A stretch of DNA of 52,298 nucleotides from Chitinophagaceae bacterium (GCA_019747705.1 JAIEQM010000128.1:1-52298), one strand, 5' to 3'; positions 34,291-43,963 are shown, counted from the stretch's first letter. Numbers and translations are program-made. Notes: generated by a model from the sequence alone, not told the origin.

Positions 34291-34296
34291 CCCTGC

Positions 34297-35007
34297 ATGA
34301 AAGAACAGGTTGAGAATATTTTTACAGAAGGACAGGTGTTACTGGTTGATAAACCATTGGAATGGACATCGCATGATGTGGTGGCAAAAGTTCGTAATAC
34401 ACTTAAAATAAAAAAAGTGGGTCATGCAGGAACGCTGGATCCGCTTGCAACAGGTTTACTGATTCTCTGCACCGGAAAATTTACCAAACGCATTAATGAA
34501 TACATGGCCCGTGAAAAAGAATACACCGGTACGTTCACACTCGGCGCTGTTACACCTACCTATGATTTGGAAAGTGAGCCGGAGCAATTCAAACCATTTG
34601 ATTTTGTTACAAAAGAGTTGATTGATGAACAACTGAAGCAATTTACAGGTAATATTATGCAGGTGCCGCCCATTCACTCTGCCATCAAACAAAAAGGAAA
34701 ACCGGTTTACCTGATGGCCCGCAAAGGAAAAGATGTGGCGCTGGAACCGAGGCCCATCATTATTTCTGAATTTGAAATCACAAAAATAGAATTGCCATTG
34801 CTGGAGTTCAGGGTGGTGTGCGGCACGGGAACGTATATCAGGAGCCTGGCACATGATTTTGGGCAGGCATTGGGCTGCGGCGCTTATTTAAGCAAACTAT
34901 GCCGCACAAGAATAGGGGAGTTTACATTGAAGGATTCAAGAAGTCTTGCAGATACACTGGCATGGGTTCAGCAAATCAAATCAGAAGGGATAGTTGATAC
35001 CAATTGA
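34297..35007 (+). CDS. truB: tRNA pseudouridine synthase B
   Basis: TruB makes pseudouridine 55 in tRNAs. The catalytic Asp48 lies in GHAGTLDPLATG, and KEYTGTFTLG, VPPIHSAIKQKG and VCGTGTYIRSLAHDFG are all present. Length is 236 residues from the ATG at 34297 (an in-frame TTG at 34288 lies inside the -7 box). The last 27 bp overlap the 3' end of tamL on the other strand. Confidence 0.96.
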   Translation: MKEQVENIFTEGQVLLVDKPLEWTSHDVVAKVRNTLKIKKVGHAGTLDPLATGLLILCTGKFTKRINEYMAREKEYTGTFTLGAVTPTYDLESEPEQFKPFDFVTKELIDEQLKQFTGNIMQVPPIHSAIKQKGKPVYLMARKGKDVALEPRPIIISEFEITKIELPLLEFRVVCGTGTYIRSLAHDFGQALGCGAYLSKLCRTRIGEFTLKDSRSLADTLAWVQQIKSEGIVDTN

Positions 35008-37473
35008 AAAATTGAAATTTTCATAGCGCCACTGTTTATTTTCTTCATTACCACTTAAGATATTTTTATAGTTGATATTGGGAATCCTCCATCCGTTATT
35101 GGTTTGATTGAAAGGAGAGGAAGGGTTCTTAAACCTGAACGCAAAATCAAGGCGCAAGATGAATAAGCTTACAAAATCAAAGCGTAACCCTGACCCCATA
35201 CTTACGCCCAGATCACGGTAAAAATTTTTCATTTGCAACACCACTTCATCATTGGTGCGGTTACTTTTGTTGCGGAAATTCCAAACATTACCAATATCAG
35301 CAAAAAGAGCGCTTCTTACTAAAAATGTATTGGGAATAACAGTGAAAATGTTATAGCGGTATTCAATATTGGCTTCAAAAATAAAATCACCACTGCGGCT
35401 GAAGAACTGGCTTCGAACATTACTGCGTTGATCCAAGGGTCGTGAACCAGGCCCGATGCTCCGGAGCGGCCATGCACGCATACTGTTGGGACCGCCGCCT
35501 GTGTATTGTTTAAAGAAAGGCATACTGGCTGTATCGGTAATATTATAGCCACCGCCAATAAATGTTCGGAACACCCATACTGTTTTGGGTTTATTAATGA
35601 TGTACTTGTACTCCACATCTATTTTGGCATAATTAAATATTTCTTTTTTAACAGCAGGTATTACCTGGAGCAGCCTTCCAATCAATAAACCTGATTCTTC
35701 AAAATTTACCCTTATATAACTGTTGCGGTTGGGATGTTTTTTGGATTCAATTTTTGATTTTAAAAATGAAAGACTTGTTCCTATAGCAAGACCATTACGA
35801 AATGAAAAATTGAGAAACGGTGTGGTATCAAGCTGCAGTTGAAAAGCCGTGGATTTATTATAGAGTTTTAAGTATTCAACACTCAATGGCTGAAAGGTCC
35901 AAACGTTATTCTTTTTAGTAGTAAACTGTTCACCATAGCTCACATTAAAATTGTTCAGTTTATACAACCCATTTACATTCAGGTTACGGTTAATATAAGA
36001 GGCAGTAATATTGAGAAAGCTTTTTTTCTGTTTCAGTTCTTTCTTTTCCTTACACTTTAATAAATTGAGCTTTGGAATATTAAAACTCCTGTTTAGTGTT
36101 GCTTCCACAGCCTGCCATCCGGGATTAAAACTTCCGACACCCCTCTCTACACCAAATTTACCGGATGTGCTTGACTGTATTCCACTCCTGCCAAGGTTCC
36201 TGTTTCTTATACCCAGCGTTAAACTCACACCAATTAAATTACCGGCAGTACCAATAGTGGCTTGCTGCACCTGGTTAAATACACTTTCCAGGTCTGCGCT
36301 GAATACATATTTTTTTGCAGGAACCAGTTGGAGGTTAAAATCAATTTTAGGAGTATCGGCCGGAGTAAAAACAGGTTTACTTTTTTCTTTCGGTTCAATT
36401 TTAATAAACTGCCAGGTACCCAACTGGTTTAATTCATCCAGCGTACCGTTAGCATTATTAAGGCGGTACAAATCACCGGGTTTCAGTTTTATACGAGAAG
36501 TAATAAATGAAGGTTTAAAACGGTTGGTTTTGTTTTTAATAATTATTTTTTCATTGATGAGCGTATTGTACCGGGAGGAGTCATAAGCTGCATTTGAATA
36601 ATCAGGGTACACTGTAACATTACCGATATTATAAGGATACAGGGAGGCTGAATCTGTTTTTGGACGGATGCGGATAAAAACATTGAATACCGGCTCCAGT
36701 TTTCTTTTCTGTGCTTCCTGTAATATCTGGATCCGCTCAAAAGGATCCAGAAATGGGTTTAAGAGCGGCAGGTAAAACGAATCAACATCTGCATACAACT
36801 GCTCCCTTGAAAATTTGTAATATCCGTTATTACGGTAAATATCAACCAGCCGTTCCAGTTCATTTAATATCACCTGTTCTGTAAAAGGTTTTCCTTTTTT
36901 TAAAAGGCTGCCTTTTATGTTTTCTTCTGTTAGTTTTTGAAGCGCCTGTGTAAGCTGGGGTTGTGTGGAATCATAAATAAGGTAATGGATGGAATCCATA
37001 TTCACCACCGGCCCGGTATTTACTAAAAAACGGATGCCTGTTCTGATCTGCTGCTTTGAAGGGTTATCTTGATGAACGGTATCCATTTTCAGTTGTGCTA
37101 TTTGAATATTGCTGTAGTAATAGCCCACTGTTCTGAGATAAATTTCCATATTGCGGATAGATGCAGAAAGATAGGAGGTATCAAAAACGGGCGGGTTAAT
37201 GAGCCGTTTATTAATAACAAAAGATTCTTTTATGTATAACTGAAGACTGTCCACCATCTGTGTTTTCAGTTTGGAGGCCATGACGGTTTTTTCCTCACCG
37301 CTTAATTTAGGGTTGTTGATTTTTATTTCAGTATTATAAACAAAGGGCTTTTCTTTGGGGAACTTTCTTACCCGTGTATATAATCCTTTTGTAAGTTCCT
37401 TTGAGCAGGAAGAACCCAGCGCCAGGATAAACGAAACTGCCATAAGAAAAAGGAGACCAGGGTAAATCTTCAT
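34981..37473 (-). CDS. tamL: TamL-type Omp85 lipoprotein (BamA/TamA family)
   Basis: The 830-residue precursor has signal peptide MKIYPGLLFLMAVSFILALG with a lipobox ending at Cys23 (LGSSC). Three or so POTRA-like domains follow (PFTEQVILNELERLVDIYRN), then a 16-strand Omp85 barrel with GGGYNITDTASMPFFKQYTG and FVSLFILRLDFAFRF. Being a lipoprotein Omp85 protein, it matches TamL of Bacteroidota, which works with TamB in outer-membrane assembly. It could also be a second BamA-like protein. tamB is not adjacent. Its start lies 12 bp from that of the divergent SpoU gene. Confidence 0.87.
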   Translation of the reverse strand: MKIYPGLLFLMAVSFILALGSSCSKELTKGLYTRVRKFPKEKPFVYNTEIKINNPKLSGEEKTVMASKLKTQMVDSLQLYIKESFVINKRLINPPVFDTSYLSASIRNMEIYLRTVGYYYSNIQIAQLKMDTVHQDNPSKQQIRTGIRFLVNTGPVVNMDSIHYLIYDSTQPQLTQALQKLTEENIKGSLLKKGKPFTEQVILNELERLVDIYRNNGYYKFSREQLYADVDSFYLPLLNPFLDPFERIQILQEAQKRKLEPVFNVFIRIRPKTDSASLYPYNIGNVTVYPDYSNAAYDSSRYNTLINEKIIIKNKTNRFKPSFITSRIKLKPGDLYRLNNANGTLDELNQLGTWQFIKIEPKEKSKPVFTPADTPKIDFNLQLVPAKKYVFSADLESVFNQVQQATIGTAGNLIGVSLTLGIRNRNLGRSGIQSSTSGKFGVERGVGSFNPGWQAVEATLNRSFNIPKLNLLKCKEKKELKQKKSFLNITASYINRNLNVNGLYKLNNFNVSYGEQFTTKKNNVWTFQPLSVEYLKLYNKSTAFQLQLDTTPFLNFSFRNGLAIGTSLSFLKSKIESKKHPNRNSYIRVNFEESGLLIGRLLQVIPAVKKEIFNYAKIDVEYKYIINKPKTVWVFRTFIGGGYNITDTASMPFFKQYTGGGPNSMRAWPLRSIGPGSRPLDQRSNVRSQFFSRSGDFIFEANIEYRYNIFTVIPNTFLVRSALFADIGNVWNFRNKSNRTNDEVVLQMKNFYRDLGVSMGSGLRFDFVSLFILRLDFAFRFKNPSSPFNQTNNGWRIPNINYKNILSGNEENKQWRYENFNFSIGINYPF

Positions 37474-37485
37474 AAATTGAATTCA

Positions 37486-38223
37486 ATGCTCAGTAAAAAT
37501 GAAATCAAATATATTCAAAGTTTAGGCCATAAAAAAGGCAGGGATGAAGAATCTGCTTTTATTGCCGAAGGAACAAAAATTATAACAGAAGCTTTGAACG
37601 AATGCCCGCAACAGATTATCCGTTTGTTTGCTGTAATATCTTTTTTTGATGAAACGGGAATAACGCCCAACGGACAGCAATATGTTGAAGTAACTGAAAC
37701 AGAACTTGCCCGCATTTCCCACCTGCAAACACCGCAACAGGCTGTGGCAATTCTGCGGCAGTTCAAACCATCAGCCATAAGCGAAATTGGTGATGAATGG
37801 GCGCTGGCATTAGATGCCATACGTGACCCCGGCAATATGGGCACCATCATCAGACTTGCAGATTGGTTTGGCATACAATACATTATTTGTTCACCTGATT
37901 GTGCAGATATCTATAATCTAAAAGTGGTGCAGGCCAGTATGGGTTCTGTACTCCGTGTAAAACTGATTGAAGGAGATTTGCAACAGTTATTGCCCCAATG
38001 CCCTGCACCTGTTGTTGCGGCTACGCTTAATGGCATACCCATCAGCAATTATTCATTTGCCGGAAAAGGCACATTGCTTATTGGCAATGAGGCAAGGGGA
38101 GTGGCTGATGAATTATTAAAAATCACTGATGCTCAAATTTCCATTCCCTCCTTTGGAGCCGCCGAATCATTGAATGCTGCTGTAGCAACAGGCATTATCC
38201 TCTGGGAAATAAAAAGGAAATAA
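37486..38223 (+). CDS. TrmH/SpoU-family RNA 2'-O-methyltransferase
   Basis: An N-terminal RNA-binding part (IKYIQSLGHKKGRDEESAFI, the SpoU substrate-binding domain) precedes the SPOUT knot. The knot shows AIRDPGNMGTIIRLADWFGI (motif 1), LLIGNEARGV (motif 2) and IPSFGAAESLNAAVATGI (motif 3). Length is 245 residues. The target, a tRNA or 23S rRNA ribose, cannot be told from the sequence. The start is the ATG at 37486, 12 bp from the divergent tamL start. Confidence 0.92.
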   Translation: MLSKNEIKYIQSLGHKKGRDEESAFIAEGTKIITEALNECPQQIIRLFAVISFFDETGITPNGQQYVEVTETELARISHLQTPQQAVAILRQFKPSAISEIGDEWALALDAIRDPGNMGTIIRLADWFGIQYIICSPDCADIYNLKVVQASMGSVLRVKLIEGDLQQLLPQCPAPVVAATLNGIPISNYSFAGKGTLLIGNEARGVADELLKITDAQISIPSFGAAESLNAAVATGIILWEIKRK

Positions 38224-38228
38224 AATGA

Positions 38229-38858
38229 TTATGCAGCAGAAATTCCCACCTTTGCTTTTACATATTCATTTTTCTCCAGTTCATTGAGCATAAACCGGGC
38301 TAAATCACCGGCATTAATTTTAAATTTATTGGGTTGAGGCGGGTAATCTTTACTGGTAATATAATTCCCGGTGGGGCCTTCATTTATAATATCGGGGCTG
38401 CAAACAAAAGTCCAGTTCAAATCTGAATCTTTAAGATATTCATAGGCTTTTCGGTGTTCATTACCCACCGGTATAAACTCAGCAGGATAGGAGGGGGTAT
38501 CAATAATTAATGTATCATCACTTGCATTTAAAATACCCATGCCTCCAATGGCAATGATGCGTTGCACACCTGCTTTCTTCATTTGAGTAATAATATTTTT
38601 GATACCGAGTGAGCGGGTTTTATCACTTCCATCAAATGCACCGCCAATGGAACTCAGCACCGCATCGGCGCCGGTAATGGCCTGCAGCACTTCCTTTTCA
38701 TCAAACAAAGCGCCTTTAAAAAGCCGGAGATGTTCATCTTCCATTTTCAAATCATACACATTTCGGCCAAATGCTGTTACATGGTGTTTTCTCCACAATG
38801 CCTGTTTAATGATTTCGATACCTGCCTGGCCAGTGGCGCCAAATACAGTTATGTTCAT
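38229..38858 (-). CDS. NAD(P)-binding protein (atypical SDR, NmrA/BVR-B-like)
   Basis: The 209-residue protein has an N-terminal Rossmann motif VFGATGQAGIEIIKQAL. The mid-chain AITGADAVLSSIGG and RIIAIGGMGIL are typical of the atypical short-chain dehydrogenases that often lack the Tyr-Lys pair. The substrate is unknown. It is convergent with the SpoU gene, 5 bp apart. Confidence 0.85.
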   Translation of the reverse strand: MNITVFGATGQAGIEIIKQALWRKHHVTAFGRNVYDLKMEDEHLRLFKGALFDEKEVLQAITGADAVLSSIGGAFDGSDKTRSLGIKNIITQMKKAGVQRIIAIGGMGILNASDDTLIIDTPSYPAEFIPVGNEHRKAYEYLKDSDLNWTFVCSPDIINEGPTGNYITSKDYPPQPNKFKINAGDLARFMLNELEKNEYVKAKVGISAA

Positions 38859-38965
38859 ATCAACTGATTTAGAAGTAAATTTATTGAAGAATCACTGCTT
38901 TTGGGTTAAATGTTAAAAAAACTTTACAGACAACCAGCAGCTAAATCAAAATGTCTTTACAACAC

Positions 38966-39385
38966 ATGAAACAAATTCTATTCTTTTTGCTGATTGGATG
39001 CTGCATGACGGGGAGGGCCCAGAAAATTGACAGCATTTTTTTCAATCTCTATACTGACAGTTTAAAGAAAGGAAGCTGGAATTATATTAATGTGGAAGGC
39101 AAAACGGCCGATGGTAAATATATTCCGCTTGGCAATCAGCAACTCATCATGAGCGCTACGGCGGGCAAATTAGAAGGCAACAGCATCTGGCTCGATTGGG
39201 ACTTTAAACCTGAAAATATTACTGTTGAAGTTAAATTAAAAAATGCACCTTCCATCACCCAAAAAACAACCATCTGGGTTAAGAAAATGGATTTGCAGTT
39301 AAATGCACCGGTACAGGATAGTTTGCTGCAACAAATCAATAACCGGCAAAAAAAATCATCGCCGCCAAAAAAGAAAAAGAATTAA
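38966..39385 (+). CDS. Small exported protein, basic C-terminus
   Basis: The 139-residue protein has signal peptide MKQILFFLLIGCCMTGRAQ. The mature part has beta-type sequence (SWNYINVEGKTADGKYIPLG, ITVEVKLKNAPSITQKTTIW). It ends with a lysine-rich tail (KKSSPPKKKKN). The frame opens at 38951, but the ATG at 38966 fits the signal peptide. It lies directly before the SRP RNA. I do not recognise it. Confidence 0.65.
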   Translation: MKQILFFLLIGCCMTGRAQKIDSIFFNLYTDSLKKGSWNYINVEGKTADGKYIPLGNQQLIMSATAGKLEGNSIWLDWDFKPENITVEVKLKNAPSITQKTTIWVKKMDLQLNAPVQDSLLQQINNRQKKSSPPKKKKN

Positions 39386-39463
39386 TGGTTTACAGGGTTC
39401 TATAAAATTTATACATACTATCACCCTCTTCTTTTTCATTCTCCGAACTTTTTTCATTTCCCC

Positions 39464-39471
39464 TATCTTTG
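39464..39471 (+). promoter_or_regulatory. -7 box of the SRP RNA gene
   Basis: TATCTTTG ends 5 nt before the predicted GGCAGG 5' end of the SRP RNA, as expected of a Bacteroidota -7 element. Confidence 0.6.
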
Positions 39472-39476
39472 CGCCC

Positions 39477-39578
39477 GGCAGGTCTTGCACGACCAGCTCC
39501 TGCTGAACTCCCCCAGGGTGGGAACGCAGCAAGGGTAAGCGGTTGTAGCGGTGCGATGTAAGTAACCTGCCTTTTTTT
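39477..39578 (+). ncRNA. ffs: Signal recognition particle RNA (small, 4.5S type)
   Basis: The RNA is a long hairpin. The 5' end GGCAGG (39477-39482) pairs with CCTGCC (39566-39571), and the apical part has AGCTCCTGCTGAACTCCCCC and AGGGTGGGAACGCAGCAAGG. That is the SRP domain IV loop region (GGAA-type tetraloop, conserved A/G-rich symmetric loop) that binds Ffh. The T-run after CCTGCC acts as the terminator. The Bacteroidota -7 box in front supports the 5' end. Confidence 0.9.
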
Positions 39579-39581
39579 AAC

Positions 39582-39607
39582 TCCCTAACCCCGGCAAGGG
39601 GAATTTA
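39582..39607 (+). repeat. Short palindromic repeat, type 4, copy 1
   Basis: ACTCCCTAACCCC-GGCA-AGGGGAATTTAA follows the SRP terminator. The same CCTAACCCC...GGGGA pattern recurs inside hisB at 45107-45132. The core forms a CCCC/GGGG hairpin. Confidence 0.5.
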
Positions 39608-39612
39608 ATACA

Positions 39613-40266
39613 ATGAAATTTTTTATCGACACAGCTGATTTATCACAAATCAAAGAAGCCAATGAGTTGGGAATTCTGGACGGTGTAACCACCAATCCGT
39701 CGCTCATGGCCAAAGTAGGCGTAAAAGGAACGGAAGCAGTGATGCAGCATTACAAAACCATTTGTGAAATGGTGGATGGCGATATCAGCGCTGAAGTAAT
39801 CAGTACCGATTTTGAAGGTATTGTGGAAGAAGGAAAAAAACTGGCTGCTATCCATCCCAATATTGTGGTAAAAGTGCCGATGATTAAAGATGGGATTAAA
39901 GCATTAAAATGGTTTAGTGATAACGGTATTAAAACCAATTGTACCCTGGTGTTCAGTGCAGGACAGGCGATCCTTGCTGCAAAAGCAGGAGCTACTTACG
40001 TATCACCTTTTATCGGACGTATAGATGATGGCGGATGGGATGGAATGGAATTGATTGCCCAGCTTGCCAATATCTATTCCCTGCAGGGTTATGAAACTGA
40101 AATTCTTGCTGCTTCTATCCGCAACCCGTTACATATTATTAAAGCAGCAGAACTGGGTGCTGATGTTTGTACCTGCCCCCTGGATTCTATTCTTGGTTTA
40201 CTCAAACACCCGTTAACAGATATTGGACTGGCCAAGTTCCTGGAAGATGCAAAGAAATTTCAATAA
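39613..40266 (+). CDS. fsa: Fructose-6-phosphate aldolase / transaldolase-like protein
   Basis: The 217-residue class I aldolase has [20 protein letters not shown], the motif [11 protein letters not shown], and the Schiff-base Lys87 in VVKVPM. It is the short TalC/Fsa type, acting in the pentose phosphate network; fructose-6-phosphate aldolase and transaldolase activities cannot be told apart from the sequence. It follows SRP RNA and the palindromic repeat and is closed by a strong terminator. Confidence 0.93.
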   Translation: MKFFIDTADLSQIKEANELGILDGVTTNPSLMAKVGVKGTEAVMQHYKTICEMVDGDISAEVISTDFEGIVEEGKKLAAIHPNIVVKVPMIKDGIKALKWFSDNGIKTNCTLVFSAGQAILAAKAGATYVSPFIGRIDDGGWDGMELIAQLANIYSLQGYETEILAASIRNPLHIIKAAELGADVCTCPLDSILGLLKHPLTDIGLAKFLEDAKKFQ

Positions 40267-40285
40267 GGAATTTTAGATGATAAAT

Positions 40286-40316
40286 AAAAAGCGATAACCA
40301 ATGTTGTCGCTTTTTT
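40286..40316 (+). terminator. Terminator of fsa
   Basis: AAAAAGCGA (40286-40294) pairs with TCGCTTTTT (40307-40315) and T-runs follow. Confidence 0.8.
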
Positions 40317-40412
40317 AGTTGATGCTGATATGTCTTGTACAGTAAGAGGAACGGCACTAACTATACCTTCTTTTTAATGACAAGTACAATTTTATTTACA
40401 ACTAAAGCAGTA

Positions 40413-41732
40413 TCAGAGAAGCCTTGTGTTATTATTCAAATTCATATTGGGTCTTCCTGCAAGTGAATTAACTGTTGTTATGCCCACCAACTCATCAGCC
40501 CTTGCACCCAGGGGCCGGTAGTACACAAGAATGGTATAATTATTTTCAGTATCCCACCAGTTGCCTTCTGTAATATCCGAACTGATTTCGTTGGTTTTTT
40601 TAGTACGGGTTACATAAATATAATCATAACTGCCCTGCTTGAGCAGTTGCTTATTTTCATATAAACCTTTCTCTGCATTAAACGTCATTTTATTGGCATC
40701 GCTGAATTCGTACTGCGTTAGCTCGCCAAATACATACACATCCCTGTCAGCATAAGGTTGATTGTTGGGTGTAAAATACTGAAACCACACTGTTGCATAA
40801 TCTCCCTGCCAGTAAGGGTTGTTATTTTCGATATTGCCCAGTTGGTACATACCATTAAAATCACGGTAAAACATATAACGGAGCTGGTTCCGTTCACTTT
40901 CAGGTTTAATCCATAGTGTTTGCCCCCGATTGGTGTAATCACCTTTTTCAATACGGTCTGTTTGTAAACGAAGGCTCAGCAAGTTCACCCACCGCCATTC
41001 TTTTTGTGCTTTAAACAATCCTTCATTCTCTGTATTGTATTCTAAAATATTCTGGCGGATGAATGTGGGCTGCAGGTTGGCAATGCAATTATCCCAGCGG
41101 TTGTTTTGCAGGATTACTACTTTGATCTGCTGAAAAATATTGGTGGGTTTGATGTTCTGCACATTTACACTAAACTGTATTTTCTGGTGTGTTTTGGAAA
41201 AAGAGGGATTAAATGGCTGCACAATAGTAGCGCCTGCATTTGCTTTTATATCCACCACTAAAAAACGTTTGGTGAACACGGTTTGAGAGGTATCACCATT
41301 CGTAAACACTTTTAAAATATAATTACCGCTTCTTGACGGGTAGGTATTCCTGTCGGGCAATGTGGCGGTGTAATGGGTGTAACGGGTAAGTGCAATGGAT
41401 GAATTACGGTAGGTGTTGATGCGCACATTGGAAAAACCGGTCATATAATCAAACTGTGAAAGCAGGGCAGGAGTCCAGTCTGCATTGCAAAGCACAAATG
41501 TGTAAGAATAATATTTTACATCAGCATCCATATCATCAAAGTGCAATTCCAAACGGTCTTCGCTGCTGAGCCGGATGATGGGGTATGCCAACTGGTCGCC
41601 GTATGTATGCAGCTTAATTGAGCGTATATTGGGTTTAAGGATCCTGTCGCCCATTTGTGCAGAAGTTCTCAGGGCAGACATGAGAAATAAAAAACTAAAA
41701 AAAACAGTGAGATACAGAAATGAGCGAAGCAT
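40413..41732 (-). CDS. Type IX secretion system plug protein (DUF5103)
   Basis: The 439-residue precursor has signal peptide MLRSFLYLTVFFSFLFLMSA. Its NIRSIKLHTYGDQLAYPIIRL and LELHFDDMDADVKYYSYTFV, then DWTPALLSQFDYMTGFSNVR, mark the DUF5103 N-terminal domain known as the T9SS plug, which seals the SprA translocon in the outer membrane. The frame continues upstream, but the ATG at 41732 gives the signal peptide. Other T9SS genes are not nearby. It is divergent from the permease gene. Confidence 0.86.
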   Translation of the reverse strand: MLRSFLYLTVFFSFLFLMSALRTSAQMGDRILKPNIRSIKLHTYGDQLAYPIIRLSSEDRLELHFDDMDADVKYYSYTFVLCNADWTPALLSQFDYMTGFSNVRINTYRNSSIALTRYTHYTATLPDRNTYPSRSGNYILKVFTNGDTSQTVFTKRFLVVDIKANAGATIVQPFNPSFSKTHQKIQFSVNVQNIKPTNIFQQIKVVILQNNRWDNCIANLQPTFIRQNILEYNTENEGLFKAQKEWRWVNLLSLRLQTDRIEKGDYTNRGQTLWIKPESERNQLRYMFYRDFNGMYQLGNIENNNPYWQGDYATVWFQYFTPNNQPYADRDVYVFGELTQYEFSDANKMTFNAEKGLYENKQLLKQGSYDYIYVTRTKKTNEISSDITEGNWWDTENNYTILVYYRPLGARADELVGITTVNSLAGRPNMNLNNNTRLL

Positions 41733-41811
41733 TTTGTATAAACTAAATACGGATGTGTTTAGAATCATATTGCTTAAACCATTAGTTTTACGTTGATCAA
41801 AGTTAATTGGT

Positions 41812-43044
41812 TTGAATATTGTTTCCTTCATAGCACGTCGTATTGTTTTTCAGAAGAATCAATCCTTTTCAAGGTTCATCATCCGTTTATCGGCTGCCGC
41901 CACAGCTATCAGTGTAGCCATTATGATTATGGCATTGGCTTTTGTGGCCGGTTTCCAGCAAGCTGTTTCCAATAAAGTATTCAGCTTCTGGGGACATATC
42001 CGGGTGCAGCAGCAATTACCATCTGTGAGCGGACTGGCGGAAGATTTACCCAGCTATAAGAACGACACGATTGAAAAAACGTTGCAACACGTTCCGCAAA
42101 TAAAATGGGTGGATGTATTTGCCACCAAGAGCGCCATGCTCAAAACAACAGAGTCCATTGAAGGCGTTTTGCTCAAAGGGGTAGATGCATCTTTTCATAC
42201 AGAACGTATTGCGCCGTACCTGATTAATGGCAAATGGCTGAGTTTTGATACCAGTAACCGGGAGAACCCGATAGTCATTTCAGCATACACCGCCAAACAG
42301 TTACAACTCAAAACCGGCGGTAAAGCATTTTTATATTTTATTGAAAGCTCCGGCAGTTTACCAAAAGTGAGACCGGTAACGGTATGTGGCATCTATAAAA
42401 CTTCCATTGAGGAATATGATAAGACTTTTGCCATTGTGGATTTACATCTTATTCAAAAAATAAATGACTGGAAGAGCAACCAAATGGCAGGCTATGAAGT
42501 TACACTTAATGATTACCGTAAAGATAAACGGTTAAGCAACCAGTTGCTGGATTCCATCCCCACCAGTTGGTATGCAACTCCCGTTCGTGAAATTTACCCG
42601 AATATTTTTGACTGGCTCAATTTGCAAAATACCAACCGCATTATTGTCATTGTAATTATGTGCATTGTAGCCATTATGAATTTAATTACCTGCCTGCTCA
42701 TTCTTGTTCTGGAACGCAGTCGTATGATTGGTTTGCTTAAAGCCACCGGCGCCAGTAATATGCAGGTACAGAAAATTTTCTGGCAGCAGGGAATCATCAT
42801 TACAGTAACGGGTGTTGCAATGGGTACATTGTTAGGCCTTGGTTTATGCTGGCTGCAGCAAACAACAGGCTTTATCAGTTTGGATGAAAGCGCCTACTAT
42901 GTAGCAAAGGCCCCCGTTAAAGTAATTTGGTGGCAGGTGGTGCTGGTAGATGTAATTACTTTTATTGTGAGTTTGCTGGTATTGCTTATTCCATCATTGC
43001 TGGTGCGAAAAATTTCACCTGTAAAAGCGTTGCGTTTTGAATGA
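41812..43044 (+). CDS. LolC/E-like ABC transporter permease (FtsX/MacB_PCD)
   Basis: The 410-residue protein begins MNIVSFIARRIVFQKNQSFS, followed by the first helix. A periplasmic MacB_PCD-like domain (40-275) and three C-terminal helices with ERSRMIGLLKATGASNMQVQ follow, the FtsX-domain signature. The start codon is a TTG at 41812: no ATG precedes the conserved N-terminus. It resembles the lipoprotein-releasing LolC/E permease; the ATPase is encoded elsewhere. Confidence 0.88.
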   Translation: MNIVSFIARRIVFQKNQSFSRFIIRLSAAATAISVAIMIMALAFVAGFQQAVSNKVFSFWGHIRVQQQLPSVSGLAEDLPSYKNDTIEKTLQHVPQIKWVDVFATKSAMLKTTESIEGVLLKGVDASFHTERIAPYLINGKWLSFDTSNRENPIVISAYTAKQLQLKTGGKAFLYFIESSGSLPKVRPVTVCGIYKTSIEEYDKTFAIVDLHLIQKINDWKSNQMAGYEVTLNDYRKDKRLSNQLLDSIPTSWYATPVREIYPNIFDWLNLQNTNRIIVIVIMCIVAIMNLITCLLILVLERSRMIGLLKATGASNMQVQKIFWQQGIIITVTGVAMGTLLGLGLCWLQQTTGFISLDESAYYVAKAPVKVIWWQVVLVDVITFIVSLLVLLIPSLLVRKISPVKALRFE

Positions 43045-43057
43045 TTTTTATTTTCAA

Positions 43058-43879
43058 TCATTCATGTATTACCAGCACCGGAACTTTGCTGTGAAATGCC
43101 AGTTCCTTAGTGTGGCTTCCGCCAAAAATCTTTTGCATCATGTTGTGCTTTTTGGGCACTGCTATCAGCATTTCAATACTGTTGTTTAAAGCATAGCTGC
43201 TCAGATCTTCCGCCACATTTTCACCTTCAATAAAATGGTAAGTGGGATGAAAGCTTTCAAACATGGTTTCAATTAAACCACTCTGAAAGGGTGTATCATT
43301 ATTCCAGCTTTTTAAATCAAAATCCACATTGAGTACATGCAGTCTTGCGCCGGCATTTACAAGGAATTCTTTTATTTTTTTATCCGGGATATTTTCAGCC
43401 ACATCCCTGAAATCAGTTGTTAAACCCACATCATTCACCAATGTATATTGCGCCTGCTCCGGAACGATCAGTACGGGCACCGAGTTGGCTTTTGCCACTG
43501 CGAGTGTATTGCTTCCGATAAATGTTTCTTTAATTTTTCCGGCGCCGGTTATTCCCATTACAATTAAAAACACCTGCATGGCCTCTGTTAAACTGGTGGT
43601 TACCTGTTTGAGATTTCCGTCCATAAGCATGGCTTCTGTTTTAATGAGCGGGTCTTCTTTTTCCATTTCAGCAGCCAGTTGGTTCAATTTATCTTTCATT
43701 AATTCCCGCAGGGATTCTTCTGTATATAACATGCCTTCCACCATTGGAAAAGAGGGTGGTGGCTCATACGCATGAACCAGGATAATTTTTGCACCCACCT
43801 GTTTTGCCAGTTGCCGGGCATAACGGGCAGCATGAACAGATGTTGATGAAAAATCAACAGGAACGAGGAATGTTTTCAT
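43058..43879 (-). CDS. Tandem universal stress protein
   Basis: The 273-residue protein has two UspA folds in tandem (MKTFLVPVDFSSTSVHAARY starts the first; TLAVAKANSVPVLIVPE closes it). The second half ends in KELAFHSKVPVLVIHE. The ATP-binding G-x2-G-x9-G(S/T) motif is visible in the first repeat as GITGAGKIKETFIGSNT. It lies 84 bp downstream of hisB on the same strand, but with a gap, so it is probably a separate unit. Confidence 0.9.
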   Translation of the reverse strand: MKTFLVPVDFSSTSVHAARYARQLAKQVGAKIILVHAYEPPPSFPMVEGMLYTEESLRELMKDKLNQLAAEMEKEDPLIKTEAMLMDGNLKQVTTSLTEAMQVFLIVMGITGAGKIKETFIGSNTLAVAKANSVPVLIVPEQAQYTLVNDVGLTTDFRDVAENIPDKKIKEFLVNAGARLHVLNVDFDLKSWNNDTPFQSGLIETMFESFHPTYHFIEGENVAEDLSSYALNNSIEMLIAVPKKHNMMQKIFGGSHTKELAFHSKVPVLVIHE

Positions 43880-43963
43880 AACAAAGAGTTTGTGTAAAAC
43901 TACTTTGCCGGAGTTTGTGATGAGATGATGAACGTCAGAAGAGAAACAACTTTACATCATTCA

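Noticed and set aside
34288..34296. TTG start for truB at 34288
   Set aside because: It lies within the -7 box TATCTTTG and would not be transcribed; the ATG at 34297 fits TruB.
36011..36586. 191-residue open frame antisense to tamL
   Set aside because: Composition is that of a shadow frame (Leu/Ser/Phe-rich), and the opposite frame is a clear Omp85 protein.
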